From: an uncultured Muribaculaceae bacterium
Lineage (GTDB): Bacteria > Bacteroidota > Bacteroidia > Bacteroidales > Muribaculaceae
Reading direction: 5' to 3'
Length of the DNA stretch: 64,000 nt
Assembly (NCBI GenBank): GCA_947629175.1
Contig: CANRCT010000004.1
Coordinates: forward strand, 51,582 to 115,581
Under the pieces are notes generated by a model that did no database searches, was not told the DNA's origin, and worked only from the letters and a program-made list of their open reading frames with translations. Within the stretch, counting starts at the first letter, position 1, and each line of letters starts with the position of its first letter. Position numbers and translations under genes: made by a program. Below, piece after piece: positions 9,227 through 17,120 of the stretch.

Positions 9227-9305
9227 GACTATAGCCAAAATAAAATTTGACAGAAAGTCTTATTATTGAAAGATTTTCATTAATTTTGTGGAAAACAATC
9301 CCGCT

Positions 9306-9536
9306 ATGGAGAATCGTCCGACCAATAGACTGAAAGTGGTACTCGCAGAGCGACGGCAGACCAACAAATGGCTTGCCGCCCAGCTTGGTGTTGACCAGAC
9401 TACCGTCTCGAAATGGTGTACCAACTCCAGTCAACCCGATATATTCACATTCTCCCGAATCTGCCGCCTACTTAATGTCAGCATGGAGGATATGATTCGC
9501 GAGGATTCAACCGTAAAGACCGATGGCAATAGATAA
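9306..9536 (+). CDS. XRE-family helix-turn-helix regulator
   Basis: 76 residues with a full XRE domain: LKVVLAERRQTNKWLAAQLGVDQTTVSKWCTNSSQPDIFTFSRICRLLNVSMEDMI. I use the ATG at 9306. A GTG at 9288 is part of a TAATTTTG -7-like box (9281-9288), so it is less likely to be translated. The stop overlaps the next gene by 14 bp, so the two are coupled. Likely the repressor of its own operon. Confidence 0.8.
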   Translation: MENRPTNRLKVVLAERRQTNKWLAAQLGVDQTTVSKWCTNSSQPDIFTFSRICRLLNVSMEDMIREDSTVKTDGNR

Positions 9537-10989
9537 AAACACAATACAAAGTCTGCTCAACGATATAGAGAGCGACCGGGCTGAAAGGACTATATCCGTA
9601 AACAACACAGATAAGTTCGGTCAGGCTATATGCGCATTTGCCAATGACCTACCCAACCACGGTAAGCCTGGCTATCTGATTATCGGTGCCGATGACAAGA
9701 CTGGAAAGGTTATCGGCTTGAATATTACAGATGAGCTGTTAAAGAACCTCTCCGCAATCCGTACTGACGGCAACGTCCAGCCCCAGCCGTCAATGATTGT
9801 TCAAAAGGTCGAGCTTGCCGACGGCGATGTCGCAGTTGTTGAAGTACAGCCGTCACAGTTCCCTCCTATAAGATACAAAGGCCAGATATGGGTTCGCATA
9901 GGTCCTCGCAAAGGAGTCGCCAATGAACAGGACGAAAAGATTCTGATTGAGAAGCGCAACAGTCAGGCATTGACATACGATGCGCTTCCTTGCCTGCGTG
10001 CCACAATTGACGATATAGACACGCAGCTTTTCTTTAACGGCTATCTGCCGAAGGCGTTCCCTGCCGATGTGCTCAAAGATGACAAGCGGGACATCAAGCA
10101 CCAGATGCAGTCGCTCGGATTCTTCGACACCCGATTTGACTGTCCCACCAATGCCGGAATAATCATGTTTGGCAACAATGTCGAACGGTTTCTGCCCGGT
10201 GCCTACATACAGTATGTCAAGTTCAGAGGCAAAGGCAAAGGCGGCGAGGTGGAGCGTGAGTACAAATTCTCAGGCAACCTGATGAAAGTGCTGTATCAGC
10301 TCGACACTTTCGTCGATACCACCATCACCAACAGGCGCCCTGTTCCTGTATCGGTTCTCCGGGAAGAGACTATCGTGGATTATCCGCATTGGGCTACAAG
10401 AGAGCTGCTTATGAATTCGATTTGTCATCGCACGTATGACTCGAATGGCCCGATACAGTTCTATCAGTATGACGACCGCATCGAGATCCTCAACCATGGT
10501 GGTCTTTATGGCAAGGCAAATGCAGACAATTTTCCGAACGTAAATGACTATCGGAATACAATCATAGCAGAGGCCCTGCGTGTCCTTGGATTTGTCAACC
10601 GTTTCAGCCGTGGCGTTCAAAGGGTCGAGAACGATCTCTTGGAAAACGGTAACGGTAAACCGGAATTTGACCTGTCTTTGGGTACAGCTTTCAAGGTCAT
10701 CGAGCGCAAGGCTCATATGGATGAGACAGAAAATGAGACTGTAAATGAGACTGTAAATGAGATTGCAAATTCAGCATCAAAGTTTTCATTATCAGATACT
10801 CACAAGAAGTTATTCCATCTGATTTGCATGGATAATACCATCACCTATGCTGGACTGATAAATGCGACTGGATTATCAAGAGGCCATGTCGCAAGGATTA
10901 TTTCTGATTTAAAAGATAATGGCTACATAGTTCGTAAAGGCAGTGACAAGTCAGGCAACTGGGAAATCCGCAAATCACTGACTGATTAG
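9523..10989 (+). CDS. AlbA_2 (Schlafen-like) ATP-binding HTH protein
   Basis: 488 residues. The N-terminal 140 residues form an AlbA_2/Schlafen-AlbA-type domain (FANDLPNHGKPGYLIIGADDKTGKVIGL; IRYKGQIWVRIGPRKG). A central region has the RecG-like ATP-binding pattern of this family (WATRELLMNSICHRTYDSNGPIQFYQYDDRIEILNHGGLYG). An acidic NETVNETVNE linker (about residues 404-415) precedes a C-terminal winged HTH (TYAGLINATGLSRGHVARIISDLKDNGYI). Such XRE plus AlbA_2 pairs occur as regulators on mobile elements and some act in phage defence. Target unknown. It occupies the cargo slot of block 1. Confidence 0.8.
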   Translation: MAIDKNTIQSLLNDIESDRAERTISVNNTDKFGQAICAFANDLPNHGKPGYLIIGADDKTGKVIGLNITDELLKNLSAIRTDGNVQPQPSMIVQKVELADGDVAVVEVQPSQFPPIRYKGQIWVRIGPRKGVANEQDEKILIEKRNSQALTYDALPCLRATIDDIDTQLFFNGYLPKAFPADVLKDDKRDIKHQMQSLGFFDTRFDCPTNAGIIMFGNNVERFLPGAYIQYVKFRGKGKGGEVEREYKFSGNLMKVLYQLDTFVDTTITNRRPVPVSVLREETIVDYPHWATRELLMNSICHRTYDSNGPIQFYQYDDRIEILNHGGLYGKANADNFPNVNDYRNTIIAEALRVLGFVNRFSRGVQRVENDLLENGNGKPEFDLSLGTAFKVIERKAHMDETENETVNETVNEIANSASKFSLSDTHKKLFHLICMDNTITYAGLINATGLSRGHVARIISDLKDNGYIVRKGSDKSGNWEIRKSLTD

Positions 10990-10992
10990 TCC

Positions 10993-11826
10993 ATGATTAA
11001 GGAGATGAGATTGTCTATGAAAAGGATACTGTTTCTTCATGGCTTTACATCGAGTGGGGCATGTGAAATTGCCGAGACACTGAGAAAGGATTTGGAGGGA
11101 ACCGCCGAGGTGGTTGCTCCGGACCTTCCACTCCACCCATACGAGGCGATGGATATGCTTCAGGACTTGTGCGAGGAGCAACAGTTCGACCTCATTGTCG
11201 GGTCGAGCTGCGGCTCATTCTACGGCCAGCAGCTTGTGAGATTCACAACTCTGCCGGCGATTCTTGTCAGTCCGTTCCTGAAGATGACGGAGTTTCTGGA
11301 GCCGCGCATCGGCATCCACGAATACAAGTCGCCGCGCAAGGACGGCCAACAGCAGTTTGAGATTACTCCAGAGCTTATCGCCGAGTTTGCCGGGATGGAG
11401 GCTCATCAGTTCGACTGCTACGACCCATTCAACCGCGACCGAGTCTGGGGAATGTTCGGCTCGCAGGACACGCTCGCCCATTTTCGGAATCTGTTCACTG
11501 AATATTATCCCAAGGCAATCGACTTCGACGGCCCACACACCATGACCGCCGATAACGTCCGTCAAGACCTCGTCCCGGCAATAAAACGGTTGCTCGCCGA
11601 AATGCCAGCCGTCCGTGAACGCTACTTCCGTCACTTCAAAGGCGGTAAATATCGGCTATGGCATATAGCAAAGGATTCCGAAACCCAGGAGCGCATGGTC
11701 GTCTATCAGGCTCTCTACGGCAAACACGGCTATTGGGTACGCCCCGAGCGGATGTTCTTCGAGCGCGTCACACGTGACGATCACACCTTCCCCCGCTTCA
11801 CCGAAATCAAAAAAGGCGAGATATGA
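10993..11826 (+). CDS. YqiA-like alpha/beta hydrolase fused to DUF1653
   Basis: 277 residues. Residues 11-190 are a YqiA/UPF0227-type esterase: RILFLHGFTSSGA oxyanion segment, nucleophile motif GSSCGSFYG, and a DGPHTM histidine. The last 70 residues are a DUF1653 domain (YFRHFKGGKYRLWHIAKDSETQERMVVYQALYG, then WVRPERMFFE). The fusion is continuous, with no frameshift. In-frame starts at 10993 and 11017 (MKRILFLHG) are both possible. It follows the AlbA_2 gene by 3 bp. Substrate unknown. Confidence 0.8.
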   Translation: MIKEMRLSMKRILFLHGFTSSGACEIAETLRKDLEGTAEVVAPDLPLHPYEAMDMLQDLCEEQQFDLIVGSSCGSFYGQQLVRFTTLPAILVSPFLKMTEFLEPRIGIHEYKSPRKDGQQQFEITPELIAEFAGMEAHQFDCYDPFNRDRVWGMFGSQDTLAHFRNLFTEYYPKAIDFDGPHTMTADNVRQDLVPAIKRLLAEMPAVRERYFRHFKGGKYRLWHIAKDSETQERMVVYQALYGKHGYWVRPERMFFERVTRDDHTFPRFTEIKKGEI

Positions 11827-12305
11827 GACCGATGAGAAAAGCGCAGCGTCAGCGCGACGCCGTCTGGGCGCTGCAAGTGTTCGACAAAGCGCCCTATGTC
11901 ACAGTGAGCATGACACGCCCTGAAGGCACACCCTATGGATTGCCGCTGTCACTCGTAAGATGCGGCACCGACCGATTCTATTTCCATTGCGCCGGAGAGG
12001 GAGAGAAACTCGATTGCCTGAAAGTCAATCCGATAGTCAGCTTGTCGGCAGTCAGCAAATGCACGCCTAAATTTGAAGAAGAAAAGCATAACTTCACAGA
12101 ATATTTCCATTCAGCGGTAGCCGTTGGAAGAGCCGAAATAGTCGAAGACGATTCCGAGAAGACATTGGCCCTGCGCCTGCTCTGCGAACGCTTTCTCCCC
12201 AACTACATGAGCCACTTCGACGAAGCCATCACCCGCAGCCTGTCACGCACCACCATAGTAAGGATTACCCTTACCGAACCTCCGGTCGGCAAGTGCAAGC
12301 CCTGA
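11823..12305 (+). CDS. Pyridoxamine 5'-phosphate oxidase-like flavoprotein (NimA-like)
   Basis: 160 residues matching the flavin-nucleotide-binding Nim-type family: MRKAQRQRDAVWALQVFDKAPYVTVSM, PYGLPLSLVRCGTDRFYFHCAGEGEKLDCLK and a FHSAVAVGRAEIVED strand. Some relatives confer 5-nitroimidazole resistance; most do not and are of unknown role. The residues here do not settle it. It overlaps the upstream hydrolase stop by 4 bp (ATGA), so it ends a four-gene operon. Confidence 0.85.
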   Translation: MRPMRKAQRQRDAVWALQVFDKAPYVTVSMTRPEGTPYGLPLSLVRCGTDRFYFHCAGEGEKLDCLKVNPIVSLSAVSKCTPKFEEEKHNFTEYFHSAVAVGRAEIVEDDSEKTLALRLLCERFLPNYMSHFDEAITRSLSRTTIVRITLTEPPVGKCKP

Positions 12306-12659
12306 TCGAAGCAAAAGGCAACTAGACTTCTATTTGAATTGGAACAGTGTATTCAATATCATTTTACATTTCAGTGCAAAGATTTGGCACTGTATGTGAC
12401 TAATTTTGCGATGTCATGGGCTTATGCCCTCGACATCAGTACAAAACTTGAATGCAATGCCCTCAAATCCGAAAATTTTTGTTAACTTTACATTCCACGC
12501 AACGGAATATCTGAGAAATGACCAGTCAACACAATACAAAGACATAAGGCGCGAGCCGAGAAAACTTTGAGAACCCCTTCGTAGTCGTTACGGGCTTTGG
12601 TCAGCCTTCAGATGCTACGCCGGGGTTCTCCTCTTTTTAATGAACCGACTAATCGCATG
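12306..12659 (+). promoter_or_regulatory. Structured leader before broken mod gene (block 1)
   Basis: No gene. The sequence from about 12366 to the mod start is nearly identical to 25957-26236 before the intact mod. It contains a hairpin: GAGAACCCC at 12569-12577 pairs with GGGGTTCTC at 12622-12630, with inner stems CGTAG/CTACG and GGCT/AGCC. Here the hairpin is followed by CTCTTTTTAATG, so it can act as a terminator just upstream of the start codon. The copy before the intact gene lacks the T-run. Confidence 0.55.
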
Positions 12660-13844
12660 AAAGCGAGTGATAAACATAAACTGATTGACCGAATCAAGAC
12701 CTTGGAGGGCTTGACCGACGATGAACGCTCTGCACTTCTCGGTCTTCTCAACGAGACCAAGACATACGGTCTTGTATGGGAAGATAAACCCGAGGATGTT
12801 GAGGAACGTCTGCGCACGGAGCTTCCGGTCCTGAAAGAGGTCAAGAGTCGTGCCATTATCTCGGAAAATGCCGATGCTCCCAATCATATCCTTATAGAGG
12901 GAGATAATCTTGAAGCTCTGACCACTCTCGCCTATACCCATGAGGGTAAAATCGATGTTATCTACATAGATCCCCCTTACAACACAGGCAAAAAGGATTT
13001 TGTCTATAATGATACCTTTATTGATTTTGAAGATTCATTTAGGCACTCGAAATGGCTGTCTTTTATTTCAAGGCGATTGAAAATTGCGAAGAATCTTCTT
13101 TCGGATAATGGCATGATTTTCTTGTCGATAGATGATAATGAGCAGGCATCATTAAAACTCCTTTGCGATGAATTATTCGGGGAAGTAAATTTCTTGGGGC
13201 AATTAATTCTTAAAACTGCGACAGACAATAACCCATCTCAGATAAACACTGAGCATGAATATATGCTGTGTTATTGTAAACGACGTGATTATCAAAAAAA
13301 CTGGCAACGCCAAAGCCAAGCGGCAAAATTACTTATAACAGCCGGTAAAGAAATTATGTCAACCGGGGTATCTATTGAAGAAGCCCAAAAAGAACTGCGA
13401 AAGTGGATAAAGGCTAACAAGAGAATACTTCCTCAGGTTGCACATTACAATAATATTGATGAGAAAGGAGTATATAGCAGTTCCAGCAACTCTTCTAACC
13501 CACATCCTGGTTGATATACTTATGATATTTTTCATCCAGTCACCGGACTTCCTTGTCCAAAACCTGCGAATGGATGGAGGTGGCCTCAATCTACTTTCTT
13601 AGCTTATGATGAAGCGGGTGAAATAGAATGGGGGAAAGACCATACAACTCAACCTCACGTGAAGAAAAGAATTGAAACCTCCATGGAGTATTTAAGGACA
13701 TTAATCTATGAGGACAATCGCGGAACTACAAAAAATCTGTCGGAAATATTTGGAGCGCAGATTAAACAAGCAAGTGCGAAATTACAAAATATTGAGAATA
13801 CATTCGCGCAAAAGGTGATATTTCAGAAAGGATCTTCATCTTGA
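12660..13844 (+). pseudogene. mod: Broken type III-like DNA methyltransferase (mod remnant)
   Basis: The first 110 codons are almost identical to the intact mod at 26237, including the catalytic DPPY motif (IYIDPPYNTGKK). After that the central region diverges. A TGA at 13512-13514 interrupts the frame; the same frame then continues as YTYDIFHPVTG and on to LSEIFGA before a short unrelated tail ending at 13844. The SAM-binding FGGSGTT motif and the whole C-terminal third are missing. No res gene follows. It is therefore a nonfunctional allele with its own recognition domain, possibly a donor for recombination with the intact copy. Confidence 0.85.
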
Positions 13845-14023
13845 GGTAAATGAATCGGTTCAAGAGAATCGACTAAATGCATCAGATTGGCACCAGCCGC
13901 AACGATTTCAGAGATACGGTCAGACTCAAGGTCAAAATAACCATACTCATCTTCATAAGCGCACATTGCGCTGCGTAAATCAGATGCATACTGCACGAGT
14001 AAGCGATATTGTTCTGCTGTCAT
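13823..14023 (-). CDS. Small hypothetical protein
   Basis: 66 residues, acidic (MTAEQYRLLVQYASDLRSAMCAYEDEYGYFDLESDRISEI). No family recognised. Its last codons overlap the tail of the mod remnant on the other strand. Plausible as a gene because of its balanced composition and its position just after a leftward gene, but evidence is limited. Confidence 0.5.
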   Translation of the reverse strand: MTAEQYRLLVQYASDLRSAMCAYEDEYGYFDLESDRISEIVAAGANLMHLVDSLEPIHLPQDEDPF

Positions 14024-14036
14024 AATTTGTTGTCAA

Positions 14037-14861
14037 TCAATTAAAATGTTTGAAAAACTCAATTTTAGGTGTTGAATAGCCAAGTTTTTTGCGAGGCCTG
14101 TTGTTTAGTTTTTTCTGAATGGCTATGAGCTGAGGTGGACTGATTTCATCAAAGTCAGAGCCTTTAGGTATGTACTGTCGTATAAGCTTGTTGGTATACT
14201 CAACAAGTTCTTTCTGCCATGATGCATAAGGGTCTGCGAAGTAAACCGTAACGCCTTTAAGAGCTTTTGAAATAAGCCTGTGCTGCGAAAACTCAGAACC
14301 GTTATCGGTTGTTATTGTCAATACTCCCACGGCTTTGTAGGCATATAGTAAGCGGATTACCTCCTTCGCATTAATGGGATACACTTCCTTTGCGCGATTG
14401 GTATTCCTGAGCGATTCGATCCATTTCTTCAACACTGCTGATGTTAGTTGACCAAACATGAGCTTGTTTGAACCGATATAGCGTTCAAGATTCTCCACAG
14501 CGTACTTGTAGTTCTTGGATGTACGCTCATGTCCACTATTAATCATGCGATTGATGTGGATTCTTGCGTAGTCACTGAAACAGATGTCCTGTGATTCGGT
14601 TGTCAAAAATTCGATAATCTGATTTACAGTCCACTCTTCAGCGTCCACTGTGTTGAGAAGATTATTGTACCGGATGATGAGGTCGGCACAGTAACTAAGG
14701 ACGAAGGCATCCTTTATCTCACTGGTGTTGGTCAGCTCCTTCTTCGTGACCACCTTGTCTGTTTTGATGTAGCCAAGTCCTCTGTGGTGGGTGACCCGGA
14801 TGTAAACCTGCCAGAACCCGTCGCTTCGAGGTCTCCGTACACATGCTTTGAAATTTGCCAT
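14037..14861 (-). pseudogene. Chimera: tyrosine-recombinase N-terminus joined to IS30-family transposase C-terminus
   Basis: 274 residues in one open frame. Residues 1 to about 168 are the arm-binding and SAM-like core-binding domains of a Bacteroidetes tyrosine recombinase, ending at SLRNTNRAKEVYP, where the catalytic domain should begin. From about residue 170 the sequence is IS30-type transposase: TITTDNGSEF (a DDE-domain aspartate), YFADPYASWQK, IRQYIPKGSDF, LNNRPRKKLGYSTP. The recombinase Arg-His-Tyr catalytic residues are absent, and so are the IS30 HTH and first catalytic Asp. It is probably inactive in both roles, though the DNA-binding half could still bind arm sites. Confidence 0.85.
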
Positions 14862-14935
14862 GTTTACAAAATTATTTGATGTTTAATATTTAACCATAAC
14901 TAACTGTTGCTCAATAGATTGCAATGATAAACATT

Positions 14936-14986
14936 TGGTAAACATCTGGTAAACGGGCAATGTTCAATTGGTAAACAATTGGTAAA
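14936..14986. repeat. Helically phased TGGTAAA iterons upstream of the chimera
   Basis: Four TGGTAAA copies start at 14936, 14947, 14969 and 14980, that is 11, 22 and 11 bp apart, so they lie on one face of the helix. They are 75-125 bp upstream of the recombinase-derived gene and are likely binding sites for the recombinase arm domain or a regulator. Confidence 0.65.
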
Positions 14987-15122
14987 AATTTCTGATTATT
15001 TGTACTCAGAAAATGATGCCAAATGCACGGAAAAAGTCATAAAAAATAGGCTGTAATGTCCTGATTTCAGAAGCATTACAGCCTAAATTATTGATTGTCT
15101 ATCGGATAGAGACTATATCGGA

Positions 15123-15400
15123 TTAGTCCTCTATTGCAGCCTGGGCCGCAAACAACAATCGCATAATATCAAGTGTTTGAATGAACGCTCTAAGCGTTCT
15201 CTAAGCACTTTTTTGTTTGATTGGTGGTTTGCTGGTGTTTAGGCAGCTTAGTCCTCGATGGCTGCCTGCGCCGCAAACAACAATCGCATAATATCAAGTG
15301 TTTGAATGAACGCTCTAAGCGTTCTCTAAGCACTTTTTTGTTTGATTGGTGGTTTGCTGGTGTTTAGGCAGCTTAGTCCTCGATGGCTGCTTGGGCCGCT
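15123..15400 (-). repeat. 125-bp tandem repeat with conserved 13-codon frame
   Basis: The unit repeats with a period of 125 bp; about 115 bp are identical between copies 1 and 2. Each of those copies has a perfect hairpin GAACGCT-cta-AGCGTTC and, on the minus strand, a 13-codon frame MRLLFAAQAAIED (15123-15164 and 15248-15289). A third partial copy (15373-15400) keeps only AAQAAIED and its stop, with no ATG. All differences inside the shared codons are silent third-base changes. The rest of 14862-15565 shows no gene. Confidence 0.6.
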
Positions 15401-15565
15401 ATAATTTAGAACTTCATTTCAGAAGGTTTAGAAACACTATCTAAACAGGGTCTAAGCGGACTTCAAGCCTTATTATCGGGAAGGAGGATTTATCTTTCGC
15501 AACTGAACCGCATTGGAATCGTTAACCTTGCAGTTCAACTACAGTTTCTTATTTCATGGGCTATT

Positions 15566-16003
15566 CTATTTTGGTTGTTTATATACTTGGATCAGCTCGT
15601 CCTTGTCGGCGAGGTTGTCCCTTAATGTCTGTATCTGTTCGCGCAGAAGAGCATTGCTTTCCTCATAGTGTTTCACATCGCTTTTCAGTTTCTCAATCTC
15701 AGAGAGTATCGCTGCTTCACCAATATTATTATTGGCATCTCCGTTTCCGAGCACCACAGCCGCAAGGTAGGCGTTGACATTTGTGGGAAACTTGCAAAAC
15801 AGGGCAAAGAAGTTCATTTCAAGGACTTGGCAAACCTTGTAGAGCTTCTTGGTTTCCATCGTATCGCGCTCGAGAATCCGGTTGACGTGTTGCTGCTGCA
15901 CTCCAATTAACTTACCAAATTCTGTTTTAGTCATGTTTAACTCGTCGAGACGTTTTGCAATCTCCCGACCCACATGAACTGACTTTAGCTCTACGTTAAT
16001 CAT
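15566..16003 (-). CDS. XRE-family regulator with C-terminal coiled coil
   Basis: 145 residues. The HTH (VGREIAKRLDELNMTKTEFGKLIGVQQQHVNRILERDTMETKKLYKVCQVLEM) fills residues 12-65. A helical heptad-type tail (ILSEIEKLKSDVKHYEESNALLREQIQTLRDNLADKDELI) from about residue 100 suggests a dimerising coiled coil. A consensus promoter lies at 16138-16168 and a TTGTT-ca-AACAA inverted repeat in the leader (about 16061-16072) is a candidate operator. It faces away from the primase operon and may control it. Confidence 0.8.
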   Translation of the reverse strand: MINVELKSVHVGREIAKRLDELNMTKTEFGKLIGVQQQHVNRILERDTMETKKLYKVCQVLEMNFFALFCKFPTNVNAYLAAVVLGNGDANNNIGEAAILSEIEKLKSDVKHYEESNALLREQIQTLRDNLADKDELIQVYKQPK

Positions 16004-16137
16004 TAATCATCAATCCATTAAACTGTTATAGATGCCTAAAACAGTGGTTCAACAATCTGTTTGTTCAAACAATAATCTGTACATTTGCGTTGATTTTGTA
16101 GTTGGTTAACCTTGGCAAGACAGGACTATTGCTGTTG

Positions 16138-16168
16138 CAAAGTTAATCATTAATCCATCAACAAACAA
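16138..16168 (-). promoter_or_regulatory. Leftward promoter of the coiled-coil XRE gene
   Basis: On the minus strand: TTG (plus 16166-16168), 20 bp, TAACTTTG (plus 16138-16145). This is near consensus. It sits just before the rightward gene at 16184, so XRE control could affect both directions. Confidence 0.65.
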
Positions 16169-16183
16169 ATATTAAGGTTAAAA

Positions 16184-16375
16184 ATGACAGATAACTTTGT
16201 GAAAATCCGCCCTGCAATCATGGCTATGGCTGTTGGTGAAACCATTGAGTTCCCGATAGCTAAATTAAAGAGCGTCCGTACACAGGCATCGGAAATCGGA
16301 GCTATTACCGAACGACGCTATACGACCCGGACCAACCGTGAGGCACGTACTATATCCATCACTCGCGTAGCATAG
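16184..16375 (+). CDS. Small basic hypothetical protein
   Basis: 63 residues, strongly basic toward the end (ERRYTTRTNREARTISITRVA). No family recognised. It begins the rightward series of small genes that runs into the primase gene, with 9 bp to the next gene. DNA or RNA binding is suggested only by its charge. Confidence 0.6.
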   Translation: MTDNFVKIRPAIMAMAVGETIEFPIAKLKSVRTQASEIGAITERRYTTRTNREARTISITRVA

Positions 16376-16384
16376 GCAAACATT

Positions 16385-16657
16385 ATGGTGTTCCTTCAGT
16401 TTACAGACAATCTTGTGCCTTACGACACGTTTCTCAATGACGTGGCAGCAAGAGTCGTCAAGATGATCAAGGCCGGGCGGGATGACCCGGAATATGTGAG
16501 CCAGCGAAAGGCTTTTGCCATGTTCGGGAGAGCCAATGTAGAACGTTGGCGACGTCAAGGCAAGATACAACCCAGCAAAAGACCGGGTAAGGTTGAATAC
16601 CGTACATCCGAATTGCGTTATCTTCAGAGTATTCAACAGGACTATTTCAGTGAATGA
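16385..16657 (+). CDS. HTH protein of excisionase type
   Basis: 90 residues. The C-terminal half (VSQRKAFAMFGRANVERWRRQGKIQPSKRPGKVEYRTSELRYLQSIQ) has the winged-HTH layout of MerR/excisionase-like DNA-binding proteins. It lies 9 bp after the preceding small gene and 6 bp before the next. Likely a regulator or accessory factor of the primase operon. Confidence 0.65.
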   Translation: MVFLQFTDNLVPYDTFLNDVAARVVKMIKAGRDDPEYVSQRKAFAMFGRANVERWRRQGKIQPSKRPGKVEYRTSELRYLQSIQQDYFSE

Positions 16658-16663
16658 ATCGGC

Positions 16664-16942
16664 ATGGAGACATTTATAAATGACATCAAACACAGGGATG
16701 CGAAGCTCCTCTGTGGTTATCTCGAAACACTTTCCTATCAGGAGAGCGTTGAGTTTGTCGATGAGGTTGTCCGGGCCGCCGGAGTTCACCGTCGCACCTT
16801 CTTCAACTGGAAGTATATGTGTTGCCGCATACCCTTGTGGGCAAAGGAGATTATGGAGAATATCGCCGGGAGAACCATCTTCTCCCCCACAATCAATTTT
16901 CAAACCGACTACGACAATGACAGAGTTGCAGCCGAAGTGTAA
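16664..16942 (+). CDS. Small hypothetical protein with HTH-like core
   Basis: 92 residues. The centre (QESVEFVDEVVRAAGVHRRTFFNWKYMCCRIPLWAKEIMENIAG) looks like a helix-turn-helix with a DNA-contacting RRTFFNWK helix. No named family. It overlaps the next gene by 26 bp. Confidence 0.6.
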   Translation: METFINDIKHRDAKLLCGYLETLSYQESVEFVDEVVRAAGVHRRTFFNWKYMCCRIPLWAKEIMENIAGRTIFSPTINFQTDYDNDRVAAEV

Positions 16943-17120
16943 TCCGGAGGGGATTTATTGCGTCAAGAGGGCGTGTGCGGAGCTGGGGGTGTCATTCAAG
17001 ACCTTTCGCCGTTATCGCGAGATGGGTCTGATTGCTCCTGTCAATCCGCAGAACCGGTACCGTCCCAAATTCTCGGGGCAGTCCATTATCGACTGCTGGA
17101 AACGACTTACGACACTATGA
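16917..17120 (+). CDS. MerR-like HTH protein upstream of primase
   Basis: 67 residues starting at ATG 16917. GIYCVKRACAELGVSFKTFRRYREMGLIAPVNPQNRYRPKFSGQSIIDCWKRL is a MerR-type HTH with wing. Its stop overlaps the primase start (ATGA at 17117), so the two are translationally coupled. It is the third small DNA-binding protein in a row before the primase. Confidence 0.7.
   Translation: MTELQPKCNPEGIYCVKRACAELGVSFKTFRRYREMGLIAPVNPQNRYRPKFSGQSIIDCWKRLTTL

Noticed and set aside
8957..9238. Long open frames on the minus strand across hairpin elements A and B
   Set aside because: They are shadows of the hairpin: the copies differ by insertions that break the frame, and conservation follows base pairing rather than codons.
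15123..15400. CRISPR array
   Set aside because: Only two full units of 125 bp with no short repeat-spacer alternation and no cas genes.
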